Assembly: GCA_001305055.1 (NCBI GenBank)
Contig: BBZX01000009.1
Coordinates: 1 to 64,000 of the forward strand
Source of the DNA: Clostridia bacterium UC5.1-1C12
Lineage (GTDB): Bacteria > Bacillota_I > Bacilli_A > Erysipelotrichales > Erysipelotrichaceae
Direction: 5' to 3'
Length of the DNA stretch: 64,000 nucleotides
A program made the translations under genes and the position numbers. How positions within the stretch are numbered: the first letter of the stretch is position 1; every line of letters starts with the position of its first letter. A model generated the notes under the pieces. That model did not search any database and was not told the origin of the DNA. It saw only the letters and a list, made by a program, of their open reading frames with translations. Shown here in pieces: positions 28,702-38,252 of the stretch.

Positions 28702-30421
28702 GTCAGGATAAAGTTATTCTTGAGTTGAGAAAGCTGAAAAAATATTTTCCTCTGAAAAAGAATGTGAATCTAAAAGCGGTTGAGGATGTAACCTTTAAGA
28801 TTTATGAAGGTGAGAAGTTCGGCGTTGTTGGTGAATCTGGCTGCGGCAAGTCAACCTTAGGGAGAGTCATTCTTCAGCTATACAAGCAGACCAGCGGTTC
28901 TTGTGTCTATTACGGCAAAACAATTGAGGAAGTAAATCCTAAATATATTGCGAAAGAAATTGCAAAGCTTGTGAAATATCAGCAGGAAGCAGATAAATAT
29001 TATAAACAGGCACTTGAGGCTGATAAAAAGATTGAGGCTTGTTATGCTCAGCGTGACGCTTACGATGTTGATGGCTCGAAAAGTGATATCAAGAAATATG
29101 ATAATCTTTCACTGAAGATCGGTAAGCTTGAATTTGAATCTAAAGAGTTAAAGAAGAATGCTTCCCGACAGCTGCGTGAGGGTTCAAGAACCGTGGGTTC
29201 TTTGATCTTATGCAGGGATCTGCCAAAGATTGCCGAGTTGTTTGCGAAAGCGCAGAAGGAAGTTGATCAGGCACATGAATATCTTTCTAAATATCATGAG
29301 CTGGAAGCTAAATATGAAAAGAATAATACGATCATGTATCAGATTCGTACGACAAGCGAAGAAATTGACCGTTTGAATGCATTGTCTGAATTGAGTGAAG
29401 AAGAAGCGCTTGCCTTGTCAGATCTTAAAGCAATTCGATCTGAGAACAGCAAGGTGAATGTCAAGGCAATGGTGGAAGAGAATTTGGATTTAAAGGGGAA
29501 GATGATTGATTTATATAATACCAGTGAAGAACACCGAATGCAGGCGGTGAAGTACAAGGAAGCAGCTTTTGCGTACCGCGGTAAGGATATTCTGCCGATT
29601 ACTGAACGCTGCCTTGATCCGGAATATCAGAAAAGCTTGATGGCAACTATGAGGAAGGCATCAATCTTTCTAAGCTGGATAAGAAGGAAATGCGTGAGCT
29701 GCGCCGGGATATGCAGATGATTTTCCAAGATCCGGCGGCTTCGCTTGATCCGCGTCAATCGATTGGCAGTGCCATTGAAGAGGTTTATAAGATCAATACC
29801 AAATTCGGCTCGAATGTGCGCCGCGAGAAGGCGATGGAGCTGCTTGAAAAGGTAGGTCTCAAGCGTGAACATTATTATTCTTATCCGCATGCGTTGAGCG
29901 GCGGTCAGAAGCAGCGTGTCGGCATCGCCCGGGCGATTGCTTTGAATACACGTTTTGTCGTATTGGATGAAGCTGTATCAGCGTTGGATGTTTCGGTACA
30001 GGCACAGATTCTTCAGCTGCTGAATCAGTTAAGTGAAGAAAATCATCTGACTTATTTCTTCATTACTCATGATTTAGGTGTTGTAAAGCACTTCTGTGAC
30101 CGTATATTGGTTATGTATCTGGGTAATGTCTGTGAATTAAGTGAGAGTAAAAAGCTGTTTAAGAAACCGCTGCATCCATATACGCAGTCTTTATTGGCAT
30201 CGGTGCCGCGGCTTACCATCGGCGCTGAGCGCAGCAATGAACAGATTCTTGAGGGGGAGGTACCCAGTGCTGTTAATCCGCCGAAGGGCTGTCCGTTTCA
30301 TACCCGATGTCCGAAATGCATGGAAATCTGTAAACAAGAAAAACCAAGATACATGGAGGCAGAGCCCAATCACTTTGTCGCATGTCATTTGTATGATGAG
30401 GTAAAAGAAAATGAACTTTGA
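28698..30421 (+). CDS. DppF/OppF-type ATPase with large internal insertion (one frameshift)
   Basis: About 574 aa, far longer than the usual 310-340 aa. Walker [10 protein letters not shown] is at residues 45-53. The core then breaks off after VYYGKTIEEV and resumes near residue 325 with LSKLDKKEMRELRRDMQM, IFQDPAASLDP, signature LSGGQKQRV, Walker B VVLDEAVSALD and the Cys-containing OppF tail. The intervening roughly 240 residues are rich in Lys, Glu, Ala and Tyr and look largely helical or coiled-coil; I recognise no domain. One C is missing near 29636, near the end of the insertion. The ATP-binding motifs are intact, so the protein should be active. The stop overlaps the next gene. Confidence 0.85.
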
Positions 30422-32019
30422 TCCGCTTTATCAGCCGTATGCTTCCAACCGTTATCCGATTATCGCAAATAACGGAATGGTTGCGACCGGTTCAGCTCAG
30501 GCTTCGGCAGCCGGGCTTGAAATATTGCGCCGCGGCGGCAATGCTGTAGATGCTGCCATCGCAACAGCGGCGGCATTGACGGTAGTTGAACCGACAGCCA
30601 ATGGTTTAGGCTCCGATGCGTTTGCGATTGTCTGGATGAAGGATAAGCTTTATGGCTTAAATTCATCAGGTTATGCACCTGCTGATATCAGCCGTGAAAA
30701 GTGCTGGCTAAAGGGCATGAACAGATGCCGATCTTTGGCTGGACGCCGGTTACCGTGCCGGGCGCACCGATGGCATGGGCAGAGTTATCCAAACGCTTTG
30801 GTAAGCTGCCATTGATTGAGGTACTGGCCCCGGCTGTCCGCTATGCCGAAGAAGGCTATCCGCTTTCACCGATGTTAGCCAAAATGTGGGAGCGTGCAAG
30901 TGAGCGCTTTGCGAAAGAATTTGCCGGCAAACATGAATTTGATGAATGGTTCAAGGTATTTACTAAGCAGGGTGAAAGCTATCACTGCGGAGAGATTGTC
31001 AAACTGCCTGATCATGCGAAAACACTTAGGCTGATTGGTAATACCGACGCGAAAGCATTTTATGAAGGGGAGATTGCCCAACAGCTGGTGAAACAATCAA
31101 AGCGTGACGGTGGTTATTTTTCGCTTGATGATTTGAAAGATTATAAGGCATCGTGGTTGAACCGATCAGTGTAAATTATCATGGTTATGATGTATGGGAG
31201 ATACCGCCGAATGGTCAGGGTATCGTTGCCTTGATGGCACTTAATATCTTAAAAGAATTTGATTTTAAGGAAAAGGACTGTACGGATACCTATCATAAAC
31301 AGTTTGAGGCGATTAAAATGGCATTTGCGGATGGTATGCATTATGTTACTGATCCGGATTGTATGGCAGTTGATTATCATGATTTGATTAAGCCTGAATA
31401 TGGGAAGGCGCGGGCTGCTGAAATTGGCAGAACCGCCAAAGAACCGAAAATCGCAGAACCGCCGAAAAGCGGAACTGTATATCTGTGTACCGCGGACGGT
31501 GAAGGAAATATGGTCTCTTATATTCAGAGCAATTACATGGGCTTTGGCTCTGGTATTGTGGTTGAAGGCTACGGCATAACACTGCAGAACCGCGGTCATG
31601 ATTTCTCACTGGATGAAAATCATTATAATGTACTGAAACCGCGCAAACGGACATATCATACAATTATTCCTGGTTTTATCACTAAGGATAGCAAAGCGGT
31701 GGGGCCTTTTGGCGTCATGGGCGGTTATATGCAGCCGCAGGGTCATGTACAGGCAGTCATGAATCTGATTGACTTCCATCTGAATCCGCAGATGGCATTG
31801 GACGCGCCGCGCTGGCAGTGGGTGAAAGGCAAGAAGTTTACCATCGAACCGGAATTCCCCAATGCCATTGCTTTGCAGCTGCAGTCGCTGGGACATGAAA
31901 TCATCCCTGAATTATCCCGTGTTTCCTTTGGCCGCGGCCAGATGATCGTGCGCTTGGAAAATGGCGTGTTAGTGGGCGGCACTGAATCGCGGACCGACAG
32001 CAACATTGCGTGTTACTAA
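30411..32019 (+). CDS. Gamma-glutamyltransferase family protein (two frameshifts)
   Basis: About 536 aa corrected, the normal proenzyme length. N-terminal region GMVATGSAQASAAGLEILRR and GGNAVDAAIATAAALTVVEP are classic. The likely autocleavage site and nucleophile is the Thr in SGTVYLCTADGEGNMVSYI; FGVMGGYMQPQGHVQ and LDAPRWQW follow. No signal peptide is visible, unlike most bacterial secreted GGTs, so it probably works in the cytoplasm. One G is missing near 30701 and one near 31155. ATG 30411 overlaps the DppF-like stop by 11 bases. Expected to hydrolyse or transfer gamma-glutamyl groups from peptides brought in by the ABC transporter. Confidence 0.88.
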
Positions 32020-32029
32020 TTAAAACAAA

Positions 32030-32058
32030 AAAGCACAGTCGAGCTGTGCTTTAATTTA
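32030..32058 (+). terminator. Bidirectional terminator
   Basis: Stem AAGCACAG/CTGTGCTT with loop TCGAG, followed by TTAATTTATTTTT; the minus strand also continues TTTTTTGTTTTAA. Separates the transporter operon from the convergent glycerophosphodiesterase gene. Confidence 0.8.
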
Positions 32059-32869
32059 TTTTTCAGGTTCGGCTTCAAATCCCTCAAAGATTATGATTGA
32101 AGATTTAAGCGCGTCATAGGTTGCACGATCCTTCACCGTCCAATAAACGATCGGAGCATTGAATAATGCTTTGCATAGTTTTAATGCTGTACGGTTTCTG
32201 TGACCGACATCGTAAGCGATGAAATCAGGCCGTGAAATAAAATTCGCCAGCAGGCATTCAAGGATAAATTTAGCCGGTTGTTTCATGTTTAATTCACCGG
32301 ATAGCTGCCCGCGGATGTAATTTGGACGATGATTTTTAAACCAGCCAACCGCCATTGGATTAAATGATTCCACGCAATAGCTGCCCTGGTAATGATCCAA
32401 AAGCTTTGCGCTTTGACGGCAAGTCTCACTGTCAGCACCCTTCTGTTTGATTTCCACAATCAGCGGTGTACGGCCGTCTACTAATTCAAGCACCTCTTCA
32501 AAAGTTGGGATAGTGCAATCAGTATTAAATAATCTGAATTTTTTATTTCATCTAAAGTCAGCGCGTCTACCTGGACATCAATACCGCATGCTCTTAATAA
32601 AGAGAAATCATGCAGGACAACCAGTTTTGATCTTTGGTCAGCTGAACGTCAAGCTCCATACCGTAACCGTGAGTGCATGCACGTTCAAATGCCGGCAGGG
32701 AATTTTCAGGGAAACCCTTCAAAAGATCATGATAACCGCGGTGCGCATAGTTCCATTTGACAAAGGGCAGCAATGCTTTTCGTTTTGAAAGCCGGGGCAT
32801 CATAAAGAAGATCAAAAAGCACAAACCTAAAATCAGCAAAAGTATGAGTAATAAAAACAGCTCCTTCAT
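32056..32869 (-). CDS. Glycerophosphodiester phosphodiesterase, membrane-tethered (two frameshifts)
   Basis: About 271 aa corrected, with one N-terminal helix (about residues 3-25) and a GDPD catalytic domain: NYAHRGYHDLLKGFPENSLP, MELDVQLTKD, VVLHDFSLLR, and later LIVEIKQKG. One A is missing near 32627 and one near 32547. It starts one base after the MFS stop with GGAGGATTAAT upstream, so both are one operon. Hydrolyses glycerophosphodiesters at the membrane surface. Shorter than, and distinct in architecture from, the larger enzyme at 11-12.8 kb. Confidence 0.85.
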
Positions 32870-32870
32870 A

Positions 32871-34130
32871 TTAATCCTCCACATCAAAAGCTTCTAACAG
32901 ACTGCGTTTCTCAGGCCGGTTGTCACCGTGTTTTACCTGCGTGAAAAGAAGCAGGGCAATCAGCACACAAAGGGCGGCATATGGAAATAAGGTCCAATAC
33001 CCGACATATTCCAATAGGAAGCCGGACAAGATTGGCGTAAGAACTTGGGCAGCCATTGAAAAGGTATAGTAGGTACCGGTATATTTTCCGACATCACTGC
33101 CCTGGCTCATTTCCACAACCATCGGATAAGAATTAACATTAATCATTGCCCATGCAATGCCGACCATGCCGAATACGATATTCAGCAGCGGTGAAAAGGT
33201 GATGAAAAACATTCCCGAAAGATAGCTGCATGCCAATAAAACTACACCGGCAAGAATCATTTTCTTACGGCCGAATCGGCTTGACAGGGAACCGACCGGT
33301 ATGTAGCTGATGATTGCCGCAACGGTTGCGACCATCATTGGCTTTGCAAACTCACCGCCGCTCATTCCCCAAACAACATTCGCGTATTTAGAAAAAGCGG
33401 TGGTGACGGCATTATAACCCATAAACCAGAAAGCCACGGAAAAGAGGATAAACATCAAGGAGCGCTTTACCGCAGGTTCCATTTTGCCGTGCTGGGTTGT
33501 AGAAGCTTCCTCATTCTCCTCATCATCAGCGATGCGCAGTTGTTTTTCTTTAATCGTCATAAACAAAATCGCCACACAGAGCAGCATGATTGAAGCAATG
33601 CTTATAAATAATGGGAAATAATTAGGGTTGGCTGTTTTTGGTACTAATAATGTAATCAGAATCAAAGTGATAATGCCCCCGACTGCCCCCATCAGGTTAA
33701 TAATCGCATTAGCTTTTGAACGCAGAGGTTTGGGCGTAATATCCGGCATCAGCGCCACTGCTGGTGATCGATAAGTCGCCATCGCAAAAAGTGTCAGACC
33801 TAAAGCTGTAAAGAATAACAGCATCGACTGCATGAGATCAGCAATCGGCAGCAAAAGCATAGTGAAAGCCGCTAGGATCGAGCCAAAGACAATAAAGGGC
33901 ATCCTTTTTCCCATCCGCGTATTGACACGGTCCGAAAAAGCGCCAAATAACGGCAGCATAAACAATGCAAGGATATTATCCAGCGACATGATAAAACCGG
34001 ATACCGTATCTTTTAAATGAAAGGTATTTAATAAAATCAGCGGAATAATATTATCATAAAGCTGCCAAAAGGCACAGATGGACATGAATGCAAGACCTAC
34101 TAAAATGGTACGTTTGTTGTTGAGTTTCAT
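32871..34130 (-). CDS. MFS transporter (sugar/cation symporter-like)
   Basis: 419 aa with about twelve helices. The cytoplasmic loop motif GAFSDRVNTRMGKRMPF after the second helix resembles GPH or SLC45-like sugar and cation symporters. The central loop is acidic (ADDEENEEAST). Upstream of and tightly linked to the glycerophosphodiesterase gene, so a glycerophospho- or sugar-linked substrate is possible, though not shown. The start ATG 34130 follows GGAGAACC. Confidence 0.88.
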   Translation of the reverse strand: MKLNNKRTILVGLAFMSICAFWQLYDNIIPLILLNTFHLKDTVSGFIMSLDNILALFMLPLFGAFSDRVNTRMGKRMPFIVFGSILAAFTMLLLPIADLMQSMLLFFTALGLTLFAMATYRSPAVALMPDITPKPLRSKANAIINLMGAVGGIITLILITLLVPKTANPNYFPLFISIASIMLLCVAILFMTIKEKQLRIADDEENEEASTTQHGKMEPAVKRSLMFILFSVAFWFMGYNAVTTAFSKYANVVWGMSGGEFAKPMMVATVAAIISYIPVGSLSSRFGRKKMILAGVVLLACSYLSGMFFITFSPLLNIVFGMVGIAWAMINVNSYPMVVEMSQGSDVGKYTGTYYTFSMAAQVLTPILSGFLLEYVGYWTLFPYAALCVLIALLLFTQVKHGDNRPEKRSLLEAFDVED

Positions 34131-34262
34131 AATGGGTTCTCCTATGCTTAAACAGTACCAAATTGAAGCGTTTGTGTAAAGAGCAAAAAGTATTTGCCGA
34201 TCTGAAATAAAAAGTGAAGATTTGAACTGTATAGTGCAGTTTTTTTTAAGAATTTGCTTTTT

Positions 34263-34295
34263 AAAATGCTGTTTTCAGTCATGAACAGCATTTTT
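34263..34295 (+). other. Hairpin in the MFS/purF divergent region
   Basis: Stem AAAATGCTGTT/AACAGCATTTT, 11 bp perfect with a 10-base loop, with T-rich flanks on both strands. No gene ends here on either strand, so it is not an obvious terminator. It lies upstream of the purF promoter. Function unknown. Confidence 0.5.
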
Positions 34296-34318
34296 AATTG
34301 CAGAAATTGTAAAAAAGA

Positions 34319-34347
34319 TTGAAAACAGCGGTAAAGAATGGTATTGT
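34319..34347 (+). promoter_or_regulatory. Promoter of purF
   Basis: -35 TTGAAA (34319-34324), 17 bp, -10 TATTGT (34342-34347), 45 bases before ATG 34392. No purine riboswitch core is visible. Confidence 0.65.
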
Positions 34348-34391
34348 TTAATTGGACTTTTTTATGAATAAGTACGGTAAGGGAGACTCAA

Positions 34392-35792
34392 ATGGAACTT
34401 GAAAAAACGTATTTTTTGAACGGTAAAATCAATGAGGAATGCGGTGTTTTCGGAATTTATAATGCCAGTGACGCAGCTTCACTGACTTATTTTGGATTAC
34501 ACGCGCTTCAGCACCGCGGTCAGGAAGCGGCAGGCATTGCCAGCAGTGACGGTGAAAAGGTACGATGCTATAAGGGTAAAGGCTTAATTACAGAAGTATT
34601 TAATCCTCAGATCATCGATACACTGACCGGCAACAATGCAATCGGTCATGTCCGCTATTCAACGGAAGGCGGCAATGAAATCGAAAATGTGCAGCCTTTA
34701 ATGGTCAGAGCGCATACCGGTCATTTTGCCGTGGTTCATAACGGGCAGGTAGTTAATGCTCATGAATTAAAAATGCAGATGGAGAATGAGGGAAGTATCT
34801 TTCAGGGCAGCAGTGATTCTGAGGTACTGATTCATTTGATTCAGAAGGAAGTAGGCTCTTTCAGTGAAAAAATTAAGAAGGCCTGCAACAAGCTTGAGGG
34901 TGCATTTGCATTTATTATTCTAACAAAGGATTGCCTGTATGCGATTCGTGATAAGAATGGTTTAAGACCGCTTTCGATAGCTAAATTGGATGAAGGCTAT
35001 TGCTTATCCTCTGAAACATGTGCATTTGAGATTGTTAACGCTAAATTTATCCGGGATATTGAACCGGGTGAGGTAGTGAAGATTTCCAAGGAAGGTTTAA
35101 GCTTCTTTAAATATACAGAATATACTCAGAATAAGATGTGTGCGATGGAATATATTTATTTTGCCCGTCCCGACAGTAATATTGACGGCATTAACGTTCA
35201 TACGGCACGGCGCATTTCCGGACAGGTGCTGGCAAAACTTGAGGATCATGAGGGGGATATCGTTATCGGTGTTCCTGATTCATCTCTGTCAGCGGCAATC
35301 GGTTATTCAGAAGCCAGCGGTCTGCCTTATGAAATTGGTTTGATTAAGAATCGTTATGTCGGCCGTACTTTTATTCAGCCGACGCAAAAGCAGCGTGAAC
35401 GCGGTGTGCGCATGAAGCTGTCAGCAGTAAAGAGCATTGTTTCAGGCAAGCGTGTTTTTATGATTGATGATTCAATCGTACGCGGTACGACCAGCAAACG
35501 GATTGTGCAGCTGTTAAAGGAAGCTGGGGCAAAAGAGGTTCATGTGCGTATCGGATCACCGGCAATTACACATCCTTGTTTCTATGGCGTAGATACATCA
35601 ACCTATGATGAATTAATTTCATCGAGACTGAATGTCGATGAGCTGTGTGCTTTTATCGGTGCTGATTCTTTAAAATTCTTAACGATTCAGCAGCTTGAGG
35701 AAGCGTTTAAGACAAAGAATCTTTGTACATCCTGCTTCAGCGGTCATTATGTGACAAATCTGTTTTCTTTACAGGACAAATTAATAAAATAA
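34392..35792 (+). CDS. purF: Amidophosphoribosyltransferase
   Basis: First committed enzyme of purine synthesis, converting PRPP and glutamine to phosphoribosylamine; 466 aa. A propeptide of about 16 residues precedes the nucleophile Cys in NEECGVFGIYN. The glutaminase domain has HALQHRGQEAAGI and RYSTEG. The PRTase domain has the PRPP loop VFMIDDSIVRGTTSKRIVQL, and the two C-terminal Cys (LCTSCFSGHY) can bind an Fe-S cluster as in Bacillus PurF. No other pur genes adjoin it; it is followed by a terminator and pyrC. Confidence 0.97.
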   Translation: MELEKTYFLNGKINEECGVFGIYNASDAASLTYFGLHALQHRGQEAAGIASSDGEKVRCYKGKGLITEVFNPQIIDTLTGNNAIGHVRYSTEGGNEIENVQPLMVRAHTGHFAVVHNGQVVNAHELKMQMENEGSIFQGSSDSEVLIHLIQKEVGSFSEKIKKACNKLEGAFAFIILTKDCLYAIRDKNGLRPLSIAKLDEGYCLSSETCAFEIVNAKFIRDIEPGEVVKISKEGLSFFKYTEYTQNKMCAMEYIYFARPDSNIDGINVHTARRISGQVLAKLEDHEGDIVIGVPDSSLSAAIGYSEASGLPYEIGLIKNRYVGRTFIQPTQKQRERGVRMKLSAVKSIVSGKRVFMIDDSIVRGTTSKRIVQLLKEAGAKEVHVRIGSPAITHPCFYGVDTSTYDELISSRLNVDELCAFIGADSLKFLTIQQLEEAFKTKNLCTSCFSGHYVTNLFSLQDKLIK

Positions 35793-35797
35793 AAATA

Positions 35798-35827
35798 GCC
35801 ATTCTGTGTTTACGCAGAATGGTTTTC
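35798..35827 (+). terminator. Terminator between purF and pyrC
   Basis: Stem CCATTCTG/CAGAATGG with an 8-base loop, then TTTT. Only 30 bases from the pyrC start, so pyrC expression may depend on read-through or on an internal start. Confidence 0.72.
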
Positions 35828-35857
35828 CAATTATACTTGTTTAATAGGAGGAAATTT

Positions 35858-37132
35858 ATGTTGCTAATTAAAAACTGCCGGATCATTGACCCGGCGAATC
35901 AGTTGGATCAGATAGGTGATATCGCAATCAAGGACGGACGTATTGAAGCGGTGGGACAGGTGGATGAAAATCAGCCCTATGATCGGATCATCGATGCTTC
36001 AGGGTTCATTGCGGCACCCGGCTTGATCGATGTTCATGTGCATTTCCGTGATCCGGGCTTTACTTATAAAGAGGATTTAATGAGCGGCTCACACGCGGCT
36101 GCCAGAGGCGGCTTTACTTCGGTTTTATGTATGGCGAATACTTTACCGATTGCGGATAATGTGACAGTCATACAAGATATTCAAAAAAGAAGCAAGGATT
36201 GTCCCGTGCATCTTTATCAAGCGGCGGCTATTTCCAAGGGCTTTAAAGGCAAGGAACTGACGGATATGAAACAGCTGAAGGAGATCGGCGTGCCATGCTT
36301 TACAGATGATGGTCTGCCGCTGATGAATGCCGGCTTAGTCAGAGAAGCCATGGAGCTGGCAGCATCATTGGATTGTGTATTAAGTTTTCATGAGGAAGAT
36401 CCTGCCTTTGTTCATGGCAGCGGCATCAATGAAGGCGCTGTTAGTGAAGCGATGGGCTTACCGGGAGCTATGCGTGATGCTGAAAATGTGATGGCAGCCC
36501 GAGATTGCATGCTGGCTGCTACGACCGGTGCCAGTGTATCCATTCAACATATTTCAAGCAAGGAAGCCGTGGCCATGGTACGATTTGCGAAACAGCTGAA
36601 TCCGAAGATTGTCGCAGAGGTGACACCGCATCATTTCACATTAAATGAAACGGCTGTCCTAAAAGCCGCAGCCTTGGCTAAAATGAATCCGCCGCTGCGT
36701 GAGGAAGCGGACCGACAGGCGATTTTGGCCGGCTTGCAGGATAATACAATTGAAATTATCGCAACCGATCATGCCCCGCACAGTGCTGAGGAAAAGAATC
36801 GGGAGTTTGCGAAGGCACCAAGCGGCATCATCGGTCTTGAAACTTCATTGGCTTTAGGCATCAGTGAATTAGTACATAAAAAGATTCTTACTATGAGTCA
36901 GCTGATTGAAAAAATGAGCGTCAATCCAGCTCGTGTATATAAACTGCCGGGCGGTACGCTGAGTGTCGGCGCGGCTGCGGATCTGGTGCTGTTTGATGAA
37001 AATGAAAAATGGCAGGTTGCTGATTTCGCATCAAAAGCAAATAATTCACCGTTTATCGGCTGGGAATTAAGCGGCAAGGTTAAAATGACAGTGATGGCGG
37101 GAAAGGTCGTTTATGAGGATGGGGCAGAATAA
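35858..37132 (+). CDS. pyrC: Dihydroorotase
   Basis: Pyrimidine biosynthesis enzyme interconverting carbamoyl-aspartate and dihydroorotate; 424 aa, type I dihydroorotase length. Zinc ligands in DVHVHFRDPGFTYKED, a flexible catalytic loop, a His in LSFHEEDP, SIQHISSK, and the catalytic Asp in IIATDHAPHS. ATG 35858 with GGAGGAAATTT upstream is preferred to the longer frame that begins inside purF. Overlaps the following metallophosphoesterase gene by 20 bases. Confidence 0.94.
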   Translation: MLLIKNCRIIDPANQLDQIGDIAIKDGRIEAVGQVDENQPYDRIIDASGFIAAPGLIDVHVHFRDPGFTYKEDLMSGSHAAARGGFTSVLCMANTLPIADNVTVIQDIQKRSKDCPVHLYQAAAISKGFKGKELTDMKQLKEIGVPCFTDDGLPLMNAGLVREAMELAASLDCVLSFHEEDPAFVHGSGINEGAVSEAMGLPGAMRDAENVMAARDCMLAATTGASVSIQHISSKEAVAMVRFAKQLNPKIVAEVTPHHFTLNETAVLKAAALAKMNPPLREEADRQAILAGLQDNTIEIIATDHAPHSAEEKNREFAKAPSGIIGLETSLALGISELVHKKILTMSQLIEKMSVNPARVYKLPGGTLSVGAAADLVLFDENEKWQVADFASKANNSPFIGWELSGKVKMTVMAGKVVYEDGAE

Positions 37133-38251
37133 ACAAAGCGTCAGCTGGTCAGCCGATAAAATAGAACGGGGCACTGCAGGTGAATTGAGAATTTATCATC
37201 AAATGCTTCATCTTGATGAAAATAAGCGGATAATTTTGATCAGTGATATCCATGGCTGTCGGAGTTTATTTCATGAATTGCTTGAAAAATGTCATTTTAA
37301 TGATCAGGATATTTTGATTCTTTTAGGTGATTTAGGTGAGAAAGGCCCTGATTCATTGGGTGTGCTTCATGATGTCATGGATTTATGCGCGGCGGGCAAT
37401 ACCTATGTTGTGCAGGGAAATTGTGATTGTTTAGTACCTTCTTTGATGAAGCAGGAACTGACTGATTTTATTGGCTATACACAATTCAGAGAAGCATCAT
37501 TGCTGAATGAAATGGCTCATTTGTGTGGGTATGCTGCCGTCGATGAAACGAATGCGGAAGCGTGCCGTCAGGCTATTGCTAAGCAATTTGCCAAGGAGCT
37601 GGCCTTTATTGAAAATATGCCGCTGATTTTGGAAAGTGAGTCGATGCTGTTTGTGCATGCGGGCTTGCGCCATGAGGAAATTTCACGTAATACATGGGAG
37701 GATTTTCTAACTTTGCCAGCGTTTGCGGAAGGTCATAAGACTTTTAAGAAGCATGTTTACTGCGGACATTGGCCTACTTTGAATTATCATATGGATATTG
37801 CGGATTGCCGTCCTTATACTAATGCGGCGATGAATGTGACCGGTATCGATGGCGGCAATGGTGTCAACGACGAGGGCCAGCTGAACGCCTTAATTCTGGA
37901 TCAAGGCAAGTCGTCCAGTATAGGGGTGGATGCTCTGCCGTCTGTCCTGATTTGTAAGGCACAGGCCGCGAATCCTGATCCAATCTTTATTTCATGGGCG
38001 AAGCGGGAGGTTTTATTACTTCAAAGACAGGCTGATCAGTGCTATTGTGAACATCTTGCCTCAAAACGCAAGCTGTGGCTGCCTGCTGCCTATCTGTATG
38101 AGGATGAGGGAAGCTTTGTTGTCATGATTATACGGATTATCGCTTAAATGTGAAGCCGGGCGATACAGTAAAGGTTATCACTAAGCATGATGGTTTTGTA
38201 TATGCCAAGCATAAGGATCTGGTTGGCTGGATCGCAGCGGAATGCTTTTGA
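37113..38251 (+). CDS. Metallophosphoesterase with C-terminal SH3-like tail (one frameshift)
   Basis: Calcineurin-like phosphoesterase, about 379 aa corrected. All metal-binding blocks are present: ISDIHGCRSLFHEL, LLGDLGEKGPDSLG, VQGNCDC, FVHAGLRHEE and YCGHWPT. This set fits PPP-like protein phosphatases or Ap4A hydrolases. One T is missing near 38117; with it the protein continues VKPGDTVKVITKHDGFVYAK and ends GWIAAECF, an SH3-like tail. ATG 37113 or 37119, within the end of pyrC. The next gene starts 1 base after the stop. Substrate unknown. Confidence 0.82.
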
Positions 38252-38252
38252 T

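Noticed and set aside
34141..34391. Possible purine riboswitch before purF
   Set aside because: The hairpin at 34263-34295 lacks the conserved purine aptamer core and lies upstream of the apparent promoter.
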